Shown here one piece after another: positions 17,182 to 26,472 of a stretch of DNA of 44,445 nt. The notes below the pieces were generated by a model. That model did not search any database. It saw nothing but the letters and a program-made list of their open reading frames with translations, and was not told where the DNA came from. The DNA lies in assembly GCA_964534995.1 (NCBI GenBank), contig CAZHSC010000024.1:1-44445 (forward strand), in the 5' to 3' direction. Positions within the stretch are counted from its first letter, which is position 1. Every line of letters begins with the position of its first letter. The translations under genes were made by a program, and so were the position numbers. This stretch comes from JAJTFW01 sp964534995 (lineage in GTDB: Bacteria > Bacteroidota > Bacteroidia > AKYH767-A > OLB10).

Positions 17182-17880
17182 ATGTCAGATACTATTATTG
17201 ATCTTCAGCATGTAAGTGTGTTTCAGAATAAAAATCTTGTTCTGAATGATGTAAATCTTAAAGTTGATAGGGGTGAATTTGTATACCTGATAGGTAAAAC
17301 CGGCAGCGGCAAAAGCAGTATCATGCGCTTACTGTACGGAGAGCTTCCTTTGCTGCAGGGTGAAGGAAGAGTAGCCGGTTTTGATTTGCACAACCTGAAA
17401 AGCAAAGAAGTGCCTGTTTTGAGGAGAAAGCTCGGGATTATCTTTCAGGATTTTCAATTGCTCACCGACCGTACTGCAAAAGACAACCTGATGTTTTATC
17501 TTAAAGCAACAGGTTGGACTGATAAAAACAAAATGGAAGAACGGGTAGCCGATGTACTAAGAAAGGTGGGACTGGCAACCAAAGGTTTTAAGATTCCTCA
17601 GGAGTTATCAGGCGGGGAGCAGCAAAGACTGGTAATTGCCCGTGCACTGTTGAACGATCCCGATTTGATTCTGGCAGATGAACCAACAGGAAACCTGGAT
17701 CCTGAAACCAGTAATGAAATCATGAATTTATTGTTTGAAGTGAGCCGCAACCGGCGTGCCGTGGTGATGGTTACTCATAATTACACACTGATCGAGCGCT
17801 TTCCCTCCCGGGTGATTAAGGTGGAGCAGGGACGCCTGACACAGGTCGAAAACTCCGCTACCGGACAGGATGCATCCTGA
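17182..17880 (+). CDS. ftsE: Cell-division ABC ATPase FtsE
   Basis: A 232-aa ABC ATP-binding protein. Walker A is GKTGSGKS (about residues 38-45), the Q-loop is in FQDFQLL, the signature is LSGGEQQR, Walker B is LILADEP, then GNLDP and the H-loop THN. The FQDFQLL Q-loop and overall length favour FtsE, which with FtsX controls peptidoglycan hydrolases at the septum. No ftsX gene is adjacent, so the partner must be elsewhere. A LolD-type ATPase is the main alternative. The 3' end overlaps the converging glycosyltransferase gene by 23 nt. Confidence 0.8.
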   Translation: MSDTIIDLQHVSVFQNKNLVLNDVNLKVDRGEFVYLIGKTGSGKSSIMRLLYGELPLLQGEGRVAGFDLHNLKSKEVPVLRRKLGIIFQDFQLLTDRTAKDNLMFYLKATGWTDKNKMEERVADVLRKVGLATKGFKIPQELSGGEQQRLVIARALLNDPDLILADEPTGNLDPETSNEIMNLLFEVSRNRRAVVMVTHNYTLIERFPSRVIKVEQGRLTQVENSATGQDAS

Positions 17881-18991
17881 TGAGTTGACCCAGTAAGGCA
17901 GCCCCTGCCGAATTGGAAAATTTTTTCTCAAGTAACTCCACCCGCTTTTCGATTTTTTTATGGCAGAATGCAATGGGGAAGACTTTATTAATGTTTTCTG
18001 CAAATGCTTCAGGGGTATCGGCAATTTCACACAGCTCTTCCAGGCCGGTTCCAATAATCATTTTTGAGTTGGTAACCACATGCCTTCCCCGGTAAAGGGC
18101 GTGAAGCAGTTTAAGTTTAATGCCACTGCCCTGAAGCGCAGGCAATGTATGTACCTGAGCGTGCTGAATCAATGTCTGCATTTCTTTTTCTTCAGGGTTT
18201 TCAATTAGCTGTACCCTCGGGTGTGCTTTGACTTTTTCCTGTAATTCCTTCCGGGGATGCTGTCCGGCAAGGATAAGCGGATGGCTGGTGAATGGCGTCA
18301 CTTTTTCTATTAACCATAGGGCAGCTTTATGATTTTCAGCGACCGACAGGTTGCCATGATATAAACAGTATTCTCCTCTTCCCTCCCGACAATCAACCTC
18401 ATCATACGCATGAAATGCCGGCAGATAAAATGTATGTCCATACTTAGAGGAGAAATAATGGGTATCGGATGTCGATATGGCGGCAATACAGGAGGCTTGG
18501 CTTAATGTTTTTTCGTATGAACGCAATTTGCGGGATTCACTTTGGTAATAAAGTTTCTTAAATGGATTTTTCTCAAGATGGTACAGGTTTTCATAGTATT
18601 CATGCTCTATATTATGCGCCCTCACAATGGTGTTTCTGTTTCGTAGCTCCGGATCCGAGAGTAGTGCTGTGCAATGCAGCCCTTCAAAAAGTACCGGCCA
18701 TGTATTCTTTTTCAGGTTTTTCAGGAGTTCCGGATGTGTTCTCGAAAGCACGATATAGGGCGTGGTGCTGAGTAGATTGACCTTTCCCGTTCTCCTCGGA
18801 TAATAAAAGACCCGCTCACACAATGCTTCCAGCTCTTTGCTTTTTTTTCTTTTATGGGTGAAACAATGTAACCACAGGTCCCATCCGGCATTTTTAAGAT
18901 GCCTTATTTTATGAAAAACATCAATCACCCCTCCGTAGTTGTCCGGCCAGGGTACATCAAAGGAAATGATATGCAGCTTTTTATTTTCCAA
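17858..18991 (-). CDS. Glycosyltransferase, GT4-like (GT-B fold)
   Basis: A 377-aa cytoplasmic enzyme without membrane segments. The N-terminus (IISFDVPWPDNYGGVIDVFHKI) is the acceptor-binding Rossmann half with the usual GG loop. The C-terminal half has a donor-site region (LPALQGSGIKLKLLHALYRGRHVVTNS) in which the E-x7-E type motif of GT4 enzymes is weak or altered. The substrate is unknown. The upstream glycosyltransferase overlaps its start by 11 nt, so they are translationally coupled and probably act in the same surface-glycan pathway. Confidence 0.8.
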   Translation of the reverse strand: MENKKLHIISFDVPWPDNYGGVIDVFHKIRHLKNAGWDLWLHCFTHKRKKSKELEALCERVFYYPRRTGKVNLLSTTPYIVLSRTHPELLKNLKKNTWPVLFEGLHCTALLSDPELRNRNTIVRAHNIEHEYYENLYHLEKNPFKKLYYQSESRKLRSYEKTLSQASCIAAISTSDTHYFSSKYGHTFYLPAFHAYDEVDCREGRGEYCLYHGNLSVAENHKAALWLIEKVTPFTSHPLILAGQHPRKELQEKVKAHPRVQLIENPEEKEMQTLIQHAQVHTLPALQGSGIKLKLLHALYRGRHVVTNSKMIIGTGLEELCEIADTPEAFAENINKVFPIAFCHKKIEKRVELLEKKFSNSAGAALLGQLIRMHPVR

Positions 18992-20111
18992 TGGAATTGA
19001 AGATTGAAATGAGTTTATTCCTTTCCGATTCCCAGTTTAGTTTTTCCGCTGCTGTGGCGAGATGCTTTTTCCATTCTTCATTCGCCCGGGTGTCATTCAG
19101 CATTTCTTTCATCATTGCAGCCAGTTGTTCCGGGTCATGGGTAGGACTGATCCGCCCGATTTGATAAGTTTCAACTATTTTTTTCACTTCGGGCAGATCA
19201 CTGGCTAAAACCGGAATCCCCGCATGTATATAGTCAAAGAGTTTATTGGGCAAACTATACCTGTAGTTGATATTGGTGTCCTTGTCAAGGCTAAGTCCCA
19301 GGTCAGCAACATAAGTGTATAAGGCCAGCTCTCCCGGGTGTTTTTTTCCTTCAAATCTGACTTTTTCATTTAAACCTTTTTCAATCACCAGTTTTTTCAG
19401 AAGCGGCAGCACATCACCGCTGCCAACAATCAGAAGCAGGGAGTCGTCAAGATATTGCATGGCCAAAACTGCCTCTTCAGCACCTCTTTGTATATTAATT
19501 CCTGCCCCTTGCAAAATGATGATAAAGCGGTCGGGAGGGAGACCCAGTTCCCGCCGAAGCAGTATTTTGTTCCGTTTGGGATTCCGGCCCGACTCCGGAA
19601 GGTTTCGTATTACATCAAATTTGACACCGTATTCATCATGGTAAATTTTTGCAATGCTGTCATTTACTGTATAGGCATATATTAATTTCGGAAGAATAAT
19701 GCGCTCCGCTTTTTTCCAGATGCTTCTCACCCGCTTTCGATGCATTAATTCGGGAACGCCGGTAAAATACTCATGACTATCGTACACAAGTGGAATTTTT
19801 TTGATCCGTGAAATGAGGTAATTGGCAGGAAGTGTATCAAGGTCATTACTCAGAAGAATGTCGGCATGGTGCCATAGCAAATACCAGAAAAGCCGTAGGT
19901 TGTACAGTGCGTAAAAAAGAAATCCTTTATTAAACCACAAATTAAACCGGATACAACGGTATCTCCTGCCGGGCATATCAATTGATCCCGGCAAGCGCCG
20001 GCCAATGACAAGTACCTTGTAACCTGCCTCCTTTAAAGTAGAGGCGGTTCTGTTCACTCTTTGATCCGTTATCAGGTCTGATGTAACACTTATGATTACT
20101 CGCTGAGGCAC
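18981..20111 (-). CDS. Glycosyltransferase family 4
   Basis: A 376-aa GT-B glycosyltransferase. It begins with a Rossmann segment (VIISVTSDLITDQRVNRTASTL), contains the linker region VYDSHEYFTGVPEL, and has a donor-binding C-terminal domain with a YSLPNKLFDYIHAGIPVLAS motif of the GT4 type. The predicted start is GTG at 20111, with a near-consensus -7 box (TAATTTCG) only 4 nt upstream. No other start lies nearby. It forms a two-gene unit with the following glycosyltransferase. The sugar and acceptor cannot be inferred. Confidence 0.85.
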   Translation of the reverse strand: MPQRVIISVTSDLITDQRVNRTASTLKEAGYKVLVIGRRLPGSIDMPGRRYRCIRFNLWFNKGFLFYALYNLRLFWYLLWHHADILLSNDLDTLPANYLISRIKKIPLVYDSHEYFTGVPELMHRKRVRSIWKKAERIILPKLIYAYTVNDSIAKIYHDEYGVKFDVIRNLPESGRNPKRNKILLRRELGLPPDRFIIILQGAGINIQRGAEEAVLAMQYLDDSLLLIVGSGDVLPLLKKLVIEKGLNEKVRFEGKKHPGELALYTYVADLGLSLDKDTNINYRYSLPNKLFDYIHAGIPVLASDLPEVKKIVETYQIGRISPTHDPEQLAAMMKEMLNDTRANEEWKKHLATAAEKLNWESERNKLISIFNSIGK

Positions 20112-20115
20112 GATC

Positions 20116-20123
20116 CGAAATTA
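20116..20123 (-). promoter_or_regulatory. Near-consensus -7 element 4 nt before GTG
   Basis: TAATTTCG on the minus strand matches TAnnTTTG at 5 of 6 fixed positions. It lies exactly 4 nt before the GTG start of the glycosyltransferase at 20111, the same spacing as at 384, 26460, 28351 and 43983. Confidence 0.4.
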
Positions 20124-20380
20124 TAAATAAGCATCATTAGTATAGGGAATTAAACAGGAACGTAAAGAAAATCTGAATGTTAGTCTTGAATAGAGGCTAT
20201 ATCATGGAAGGCTGATCCGGCACCGGGAAATGAAATGTATCGCAAATAATGCTGCCGGAGTACACCTGTTTCCCTCTTTATAAACTTGTCCTTGCGATTT
20301 CCGGAGACGTTACTTTATTAATCACTTGACTATCAATATTTAGCTTCATACTAAGTCTGTTTTTTAAACCTTTCAATAAA

Positions 20381-20411
20381 TTGTTTCGTAAGCCGCCATC
20401 TCCTATATTTG
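20381..20411 (+). promoter_or_regulatory. Complete Bacteroidota promoter for secDF
   Basis: TTG at 20381-20383 is followed after 20 nt by TATATTTG at 20404-20411, an exact -33/-7 arrangement for the Bacteroidota housekeeping sigma factor. The leader to ATG 20441 would be about 24 nt. Confidence 0.7.
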
Positions 20412-20440
20412 CCGGCTCTATAAATTAATCTGTTATATCA

Positions 20441-23400
20441 ATGCAAAGTAAAGGTGCGATAAAGCTATTTGCTATCATTCTGGCACTCGTTTGCCTCTAT
20501 CAACTTTCATTTACGGCTGTTACCCGAATGGTCGAAGGTGATGCAAAAGAATTTGCCAATGGCGATCCGGAAAAAGAAAAAGCTTACCTCGATTCTATCG
20601 GTCCCAAAGGGGTGTATAATCTTGGTGTTAAAAATTACTCCTATCGTGAGTGTAAGGAAAGGGAAATCAATCTCGGACTTGACCTGAAAGGGGGAATGAA
20701 TGTCACCATGGAAGTATCGGTGGTGGATCTGGTTCGAACCATGGCAGGTCAAAATGCAAATGACCCCACTTTTAAAAAGGCACTCGAAAGAGCAGTTGAA
20801 TTACAAAGAAACAGCAACAAGGATTTTGTTACACTTTTCGGTCAGGCATTTACCGAAACAGATCCCAATGCCAGCCTGGCTGCCGTTTTTGCCAACATTG
20901 AAAATCAGGATAAGATTAAGTTTAAGTCTACCAACGAGGAAGTCCTCAAGGTTCTTAAAGAAGAGGCGGAGTCAGCTATAAGCCGTTCCTTTAATATCTT
21001 ACGTACCCGTATCGATAAGTTTGGCGTATCTCAGCCCAATATTCAACAGTTGGGTTCGGGACGTATTCTGGTGGAACTTCCCGGTGTTAAAGAACCGGAT
21101 CGCGTACGAAAACTGCTGCAGGGAACCGCAAAACTGGAGTTTTGGGAGACCTATACATTCGGTGAAGTTGCACCCGGATTGGTGGAAGTTAATAAGTTAC
21201 TGGCCAATGAAAATAAGAAGGATTCCCTCTTAAAAAGCCTGGGCGTTAAGTCGGAAGCCGATACAAATGCTGCAACCGCTGCCTCTCCCGACTCCGCCAC
21301 TGCCGATACTTCTTCTTCATTGCTGGCTAAAATGGGTACGGATACTTCCGCGAAAGACACTTCTGCAGGAAAGACATTTGAAGAGTTTGCCAGGGAAAAT
21401 CCGCTTTTTGCCGTCCTCTTTCCTGCCGATGGTCAGGTGAGAACACAGGAAGAAAAAAATATTATCGATAAGCAGTGTGTGGTTGGCTATACACTGATTA
21501 AGGATACAGCCAAAGTAAATGAGATCCTTTCCCGCCAGGATGTGAAGGCTGCCCTTCCGAAAAACCTTCAGTTATTATGGACGGTGAAGCCCCGTAATCC
21601 GGAATCACCCACGCTCGAGTTGATCGCGATCAAAGCGACCAGCCGGGATGGTAATGCACCCCTGGATGGTGCAGCAATTTCAGATGCACGCCAGGATTTC
21701 GGTCAGTTTAACAGCAAGCCGGAAATAAGTATGCGCATGAATCCCGAAGGAGCCAAAACATGGAAGCGCCTTACGGGTGAAAATATAGGTAAATCCATTG
21801 CCATTGTACTTGATAATTACGTGTACAGCTTCCCAACCGTCCAGGGCGAAATCCCAGGTGGTAACTCAAGCATCACCGGAAATTTTGAAATCAATGAAGC
21901 AAAAGACCTGGCCAATATTCTCAAGGCCGGTAAATTACCTGCACCGGCACGTATTGTTGAAGAAGCGGTAGTAGGACCCTCCCTCGGGCAGGAAGCCATC
22001 AGCAACGGACTGGCCTCCTTCCTCATAGCCATTCTCATCGTATTCCTCTTTATGGTGATCTATTACAACAAAGCGGGTTACGTTGCCGACATTGCGCTAA
22101 TCTGTAATATGTTCTTCATTCTGGGTGTTCTCGCCTCCCTGGGTGCTGTTTTGACGCTCCCCGGTATTGCAGGTATCGTACTGATCATCGCATTATCAGT
22201 AGATGCCAATATCCTTATTTTTGAAAGGATCCGTGAAGAGCTGCGCCTGGGTAAAGGAATCCGGCTCGCCGTTGCCGATGGATACAAGCATGCGCTTTCA
22301 TCAATTATCGATTCCAACGTTACTACCCTCCTTTTAGGTATTATTCTTTATGCTTTCGGCCGCGGACCTGTTCAGGGATTTGCCACGTCACTGATAATAG
22401 GAATTCTTTGTTCACTCTTCAGCGCGATCTTTATCAGCCGTTTGGTTTTTGAATGGATGCTGGATAAAAACAAGGAAATTTCATTCTGGAATAATTTTTC
22501 TAAGAATGCCTATAAGAATGTGAAAATTGGATTTGTTGAGAAGAGGAAGTTGTATTACATTGTATCCACCATGGTCATTACAGCCGGAATTATTTCAATT
22601 GTGATCAAGGGCTTCAATTTCGGGGTAGATTTTGAAGGAGGGCGTACCTATGTGGTTCAGTTTGATAAAGCAGTGTCTACCCAGGAGGTGCGTCAGGCGC
22701 TTGCTTCACCCTTTGGCGAAGCCCCCGATGTAAAGACTTTTGGTACCGATAATCGTTTGAAAATTACAACCGCTTACTTGATTGATGAAAATACCTCAGA
22801 AGCGGAAAGCCAGGTTGTTGCCGCCCTTTACGATGGATTGAAAGGATATTTTGTTGGCATGGATATCTCAGCGTTCAAAGCCCAGAAAATTATTAATTCG
22901 CAAAAGGTTGGACCTACAGTAGCCGATGATATCAAATCATCCGCCTTGGGATCGGTGTTGTTTGGTTGTGCCCTGATGTTTGTGTACATCCTGCTTCGTT
23001 TTAAAAAGTGGCAATATGGCCTCGGGGCCACAGTTGCCTTGCTACACGACGTCTTGATGATTTTGTCTATTTTCTCAATTTTTAATGGTATTCTTCCTTT
23101 CACACTTGAAATAAACCAGGATTTTATTGCCGCGGTTTTAACGGTAATGGGGTATTCTATGACAGATACCGTGGTGGTATTCGACAGAATCAGGGAATAC
23201 CTGGGAATTCACCCTCACTCGGATAAAAAGCAAACCATCAATAATGCCCTGAATTCAACATTGAGCCGTACCATGAATACCTCTTTGACAACATTCTTCG
23301 TGCTATTGACCATTTTTATCTTTGGTGGTGATGTGATTCGCGGGTTTACATTTGCCTTGTTGATTGGAATTGTGGTGGGTACCTACAGTTCACTGTGTAT

Positions 23401-23446
23401 TGCTGCACCCATCGTGGTTGATTTTGAAAAGAAAAAGGCTGCATAA
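20441..23446 (+). CDS. secDF: Protein-export membrane protein SecDF (fused)
   Basis: A 1001-aa fusion of SecD and SecF, which uses the proton gradient to help pull exported proteins through SecYEG. The SecD half has an N-terminal membrane helix (residues 7-25), the periplasmic motif GLDLKGG and a membrane block beginning near residue 525. The SecF half starts near residue 700 and carries FGVDFEGG, followed by a second membrane block ending in APIVVDFEKKK. A low-complexity Ala/Ser/Thr/Asp stretch is inserted around residues 268-310 of the periplasmic part. Fused SecDF is normal in Bacteroidota. The gene is monocistronic, with a full promoter before it and a terminator after it. Confidence 0.96.
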   Translation: MQSKGAIKLFAIILALVCLYQLSFTAVTRMVEGDAKEFANGDPEKEKAYLDSIGPKGVYNLGVKNYSYRECKEREINLGLDLKGGMNVTMEVSVVDLVRTMAGQNANDPTFKKALERAVELQRNSNKDFVTLFGQAFTETDPNASLAAVFANIENQDKIKFKSTNEEVLKVLKEEAESAISRSFNILRTRIDKFGVSQPNIQQLGSGRILVELPGVKEPDRVRKLLQGTAKLEFWETYTFGEVAPGLVEVNKLLANENKKDSLLKSLGVKSEADTNAATAASPDSATADTSSSLLAKMGTDTSAKDTSAGKTFEEFARENPLFAVLFPADGQVRTQEEKNIIDKQCVVGYTLIKDTAKVNEILSRQDVKAALPKNLQLLWTVKPRNPESPTLELIAIKATSRDGNAPLDGAAISDARQDFGQFNSKPEISMRMNPEGAKTWKRLTGENIGKSIAIVLDNYVYSFPTVQGEIPGGNSSITGNFEINEAKDLANILKAGKLPAPARIVEEAVVGPSLGQEAISNGLASFLIAILIVFLFMVIYYNKAGYVADIALICNMFFILGVLASLGAVLTLPGIAGIVLIIALSVDANILIFERIREELRLGKGIRLAVADGYKHALSSIIDSNVTTLLLGIILYAFGRGPVQGFATSLIIGILCSLFSAIFISRLVFEWMLDKNKEISFWNNFSKNAYKNVKIGFVEKRKLYYIVSTMVITAGIISIVIKGFNFGVDFEGGRTYVVQFDKAVSTQEVRQALASPFGEAPDVKTFGTDNRLKITTAYLIDENTSEAESQVVAALYDGLKGYFVGMDISAFKAQKIINSQKVGPTVADDIKSSALGSVLFGCALMFVYILLRFKKWQYGLGATVALLHDVLMILSIFSIFNGILPFTLEINQDFIAAVLTVMGYSMTDTVVVFDRIREYLGIHPHSDKKQTINNALNSTLSRTMNTSLTTFFVLLTIFIFGGDVIRGFTFALLIGIVVGTYSSLCIAAPIVVDFEKKKAA

Positions 23447-23467
23447 ACGCGGACGATAATCCGTATA

Positions 23468-23510
23468 TGAGGGGTTGTTTCTATAAACAGGAACAACCCC
23501 TCAGATTTTT
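23468..23510 (+). terminator. Intrinsic terminator after secDF
   Basis: A perfect 12-bp stem, tgaggggttgtt (23468-23479) with aacaacccctca (23492-23503), is followed by gattttt. It starts 21 nt after the secDF stop. Confidence 0.85.
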
Positions 23511-23637
23511 CAGGTGGTAGCTGCAGTGTTCAGTTCCTTCTGTTAATAAGCAGAAAGGGGATTGGTATTCAAATAAATTATATTCCCTGATTTTACTTTT
23601 CGTATACTTGTGAGTTAATTTACCGGGAAGTTATTGA

Positions 23638-24486
23638 ATGGTATCAAATGGAAATATGATTAAGAGAACAGGATTGCCCATTTTATCTGCCAGGATAATT
23701 CAATTATTGTTTTTTTTTCTGTTATCACACACAAGCGAAGCTCAGGTTGAAACCCCTGTAACTCCGGCCGCTGCCCCTGCACCGGTAGTGAATCCCGTTT
23801 CAGAATTTTTTTCAGGATTTACCATAAAGTACAATATTCTAGATCCGCTCTCCGGACTGCACGGCTTGTATATACAGCCGGAATTCGCCTCTATCGCCTC
23901 CCTCGAGCTTGGCTTTGGCTTCACCAGGAAAAACCTGTTGTTCTCAGCGGCACGCAGTACTGATGAAGGTGACAATGGAATTTTTTACGGGTCTTTCAAT
24001 TCTCCTTATTGGACGGCACCCAATCAAAGTGACATAGAAGATTTTTTCTATGATTATGACCACCGCAAAGCAAAAACAGGTTTTTTTTTCAGTGCCATGC
24101 CCCGTATGTCTTTTTCTTCTATGTCAGGCTTCCAGTCGCAGTTCATAGGACTGAAATTTGAATATAGACGTTATAACTGGAAGGCGGATGCCTTATTGCC
24201 TGTCAATGAAATGAAATATTCAGGAAATCTGGAGCTGAAAGAGAAAGAAAGACAATTGAATTTTCTTGTTGTGTACGGTGGTCGTTATTACGGCGGGGGC
24301 TTTATTCTGGAATGGTATGCAGGAATGGGTACACGTCATTTTTCTTTGAATAAACGTGACGATGGTGTTGAATATAACGGCTCGCCGGCAATTGCTACCC
24401 ATGGGTCTGTCGTGTCGGAGTATAAAAAGACATCCGCCATGTTTGAAGCAGGAATAAATATTGGATTTAGGCTGGGATCAGAGTAA
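23638..24486 (+). CDS. Predicted outer-membrane beta-barrel protein, unknown function
   Basis: A 282-aa exported protein. A signal peptide (hydrophobic core about residues 20-30, cleavage near SEAQ) is followed by a short Pro/Ala linker (TPAAAPAPVV) and then alternating aromatic strands ending in EAGINIGFRLGSE, typical of small outer-membrane barrels. ATG 23638 is taken as the start. ATG 23656 (MIKRTG) would give a more usual signal peptide length and may be the true start. I do not recognise the family. It stands alone and converges on the RmlD-like gene with an 11-nt gap. Confidence 0.75.
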   Translation: MVSNGNMIKRTGLPILSARIIQLLFFFLLSHTSEAQVETPVTPAAAPAPVVNPVSEFFSGFTIKYNILDPLSGLHGLYIQPEFASIASLELGFGFTRKNLLFSAARSTDEGDNGIFYGSFNSPYWTAPNQSDIEDFFYDYDHRKAKTGFFFSAMPRMSFSSMSGFQSQFIGLKFEYRRYNWKADALLPVNEMKYSGNLELKEKERQLNFLVVYGGRYYGGGFILEWYAGMGTRHFSLNKRDDGVEYNGSPAIATHGSVVSEYKKTSAMFEAGINIGFRLGSE

Positions 24487-24497
24487 AGTCAGCCGGC

Positions 24498-25409
24498 TCA
24501 GCTTACCTGTTTTTTTAATAATTGCTCTTTCACAATTTTTAATCCCTCAAGGAGCGAATGTGGATGATAATTCAATTCACGCTCTGCCTTGGAAATAATA
24601 AATCCGGTTTTTAAGGGACGCCGGGCAGGTTGATTAAGCGCTGCGGTACTGATGGGATGGATATGCTTCTTGTCAAGTTCAAAAAAATCCGCTACCTGGT
24701 AAGCTATTTCCAGAATGGACATCACTTCACGGCCCGACACATGAAAAAGTCCCTGAACTTTTTTCAGGGCAGCAGTTTTACAGGCTTCAGCCAGGTCTTC
24801 AGCCAGTGTAGGTCCCCTGAACTGGTCATGGATGACTTTAATATCTGTTCCGCTTTCCAGTGATTTTTTTGTCCAGAGTACCACATTCGACCGCTGCGCA
24901 TCATCACAAACTCCGTAAATAATCATGGTGCGCATAATTGTCCAGGGTAAGCCGCACTTCATAACCAAATCTTCCGCTTCCGCCTTTGAACGTGCATAAA
25001 CGCTTAACGGGTCGATCGGATCGGTTTCCTTATAGGGTCCAGATATACCATTAAAAACAAAGTCAGTGCTGATATATATAAAATGTGAGCCGAAGTCCCG
25101 GGCCGCTGCTGTAAGATATTTTACGGTGGCGATGTTATTGGTACGGCAGGCTTCCGGATCCAGTTCGCATTGGTCCACATTGGTCATGGCAGCTGAATGA
25201 ATGATACAATCCGGCCGGTGTTTTGCGATGATTTCAGTAACATGACCGGCATCAGTCAGGTCAACCGTTTCATAGATATACCCGTTTTTATCGTTGATCC
25301 TGTTGGCACCCCTTGCACAGGCAATTACTGAAACGCCGTTGCTGTTCTTTAACAGATAAATCAGTTTTTGGCCTAATAATCCGTTGGTGCCGGTAATAAG
25401 AATTTTCAT
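24498..25409 (-). CDS. SDR-family sugar-nucleotide reductase (RmlD-like)
   Basis: A 303-aa extended short-chain dehydrogenase. The N-terminal NAD(P)-binding motif GTNGLLG (residues 7-13) is intact, as are the STDFVF segment and the catalytic YARSK with Tyr138 and Lys142. It most resembles dTDP-4-dehydrorhamnose reductase, the last step of dTDP-rhamnose synthesis, but no rmlA, rmlB or rmlC is nearby, so the substrate is uncertain. The frame stays open to 25463. I start at ATG 25409 because KILITGTNG is the normal beginning of the fold and the longer version overlaps the channel gene. Confidence 0.83.
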   Translation of the reverse strand: MKILITGTNGLLGQKLIYLLKNSNGVSVIACARGANRINDKNGYIYETVDLTDAGHVTEIIAKHRPDCIIHSAAMTNVDQCELDPEACRTNNIATVKYLTAAARDFGSHFIYISTDFVFNGISGPYKETDPIDPLSVYARSKAEAEDLVMKCGLPWTIMRTMIIYGVCDDAQRSNVVLWTKKSLESGTDIKVIHDQFRGPTLAEDLAEACKTAALKKVQGLFHVSGREVMSILEIAYQVADFFELDKKHIHPISTAALNQPARRPLKTGFIISKAERELNYHPHSLLEGLKIVKEQLLKKQVS

Positions 25410-25449
25410 AGATGAAACAGGAATAATGGTGTAATCATAGGTTACGGGA

Positions 25450-26460
25450 TTATGAAAGCGCAACCATCAGCTTTTCTATTTGTTCATTGCTCCCTAATAC
25501 GAATAATTTTGAGTCGGGTTCCATAAGGGTTTCAGCCCCGGGATTAATCACATATTCCCCATTTGAATTTTTATAACCAATGATGCTTGCTCCGGTTTTG
25601 TTTCTGATGTTGAGCTCTTGTAGGGATTTTCCCTTCAGTTCGGGTTTTAATCGGTTACAATGGATTTCCTCCAGCCTGATGTTTATCCTGCCGGTGATGT
25701 GGTCAATTAATTCAAGAACATCCGGTCGTGTAACCAGCGCTGCCATGTGCGTGCCACCAATTTTATCAGGCATAATCACATTGTTTGCACCGGCTCTTCG
25801 GAGTTTTCTTTCGGAACTGTCTTCTGATGCCCTGCTGATGATTTTTAAAGTAGGATTTAATTCCCTTGCGGTCAATACCACAAAAACATTGGAGGAGTCA
25901 TCAGGGAGTGTGGATATTAGTGCGATGGCTTTTTCAATGCCGGCTTCCAGTAAAATTTCATCCCTGGTTGCGTCTCCTTCAATAAATAAAAAACCTTCAT
26001 GTTCTCTTAGTTCGGATATCGCTTTATCCCCGTTTTCAATTACAACAAATTGCTGGTTGTGCGCCAGTAATTGTTCACAGGCTTGCTTACCGTTCCTGCC
26101 ATACCCGCAAACGATCACGTGGTTTTCAAGTTTGTCAATCATCTTTAGTATTTTTTTATATTTAAAATAACGCTGAAGTTCTCCCTCCATAATGTAAGAA
26201 GTTATCAGCGATATTCCATAGGCAAAAGTTCCTATACTGATTACGATCAGAAAAATCACAAACCATCTGCCCGTATCCGACAATGAATGGACCACCCCTA
26301 GTCCAACAGTTGATAAAATAATGATAGTGGTGTACAGCGCCTCACTTAATGAATAATGTTCAATACTCATGAAGCCGATTACTCCAATTGCCATGATGCC
26401 TGCTATCATTAAAGTGGCAATCTGTAATTTTCTGATGAAGTTAAAGTGCTTTTTGTGCAT
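25450..26460 (-). CDS. Two-helix potassium channel with RCK (TrkA) domains, TVGLG filter
   Basis: A 336-aa inner-membrane ion channel. Helix 1 is at about residues 12-33, a pore loop with filter at 41-57, helix 2 at 65-88, then an RCK/TrkA-N domain (VIVCGYGRNGKQ from residue 115) and a TrkA-C domain from about residue 255 (LKPELKGKSLQELNIRNKTGASIIGY). This MthK-like layout gates K+ flow by a bound nucleotide or ion. The filter reads TVGLG (51-55) followed by Val-Val, where TVGYG or TVGFG followed by Asp or Glu is the rule. The start ATG has an exact -7 box 4 nt upstream. Confidence 0.88.
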   Translation of the reverse strand: MHKKHFNFIRKLQIATLMIAGIMAIGVIGFMSIEHYSLSEALYTTIIILSTVGLGVVHSLSDTGRWFVIFLIVISIGTFAYGISLITSYIMEGELQRYFKYKKILKMIDKLENHVIVCGYGRNGKQACEQLLAHNQQFVVIENGDKAISELREHEGFLFIEGDATRDEILLEAGIEKAIALISTLPDDSSNVFVVLTARELNPTLKIISRASEDSSERKLRRAGANNVIMPDKIGGTHMAALVTRPDVLELIDHITGRINIRLEEIHCNRLKPELKGKSLQELNIRNKTGASIIGYKNSNGEYVINPGAETLMEPDSKLFVLGSNEQIEKLMVALS

Positions 26461-26464
26461 CAGG

Positions 26465-26472
26465 CAAAAATA
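26465..26472 (-). promoter_or_regulatory. -7 promoter element 4 nt before channel ATG
   Basis: TATTTTTG on the minus strand is an exact TAnnTTTG. Four bases separate it from the ATG at 26460. This would make the channel mRNA leaderless. Confidence 0.5.

Larger units (their letters stand above)
20112..20440. promoter_or_regulatory. Divergent intergenic region upstream of secDF
   Basis: No gene is seen in this 329-nt gap between the divergent glycosyltransferase and secDF genes. The right end holds the best complete promoter in the window (20381-20411). The left end holds a near-consensus box for the glycosyltransferases. Confidence 0.6.

Noticed and set aside
25580..26170. 196-codon plus-strand frame opposite the K+ channel gene
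   Set aside because: It is antisense to a clearly coding gene, with Ser/Leu-rich shadow composition and no domain.
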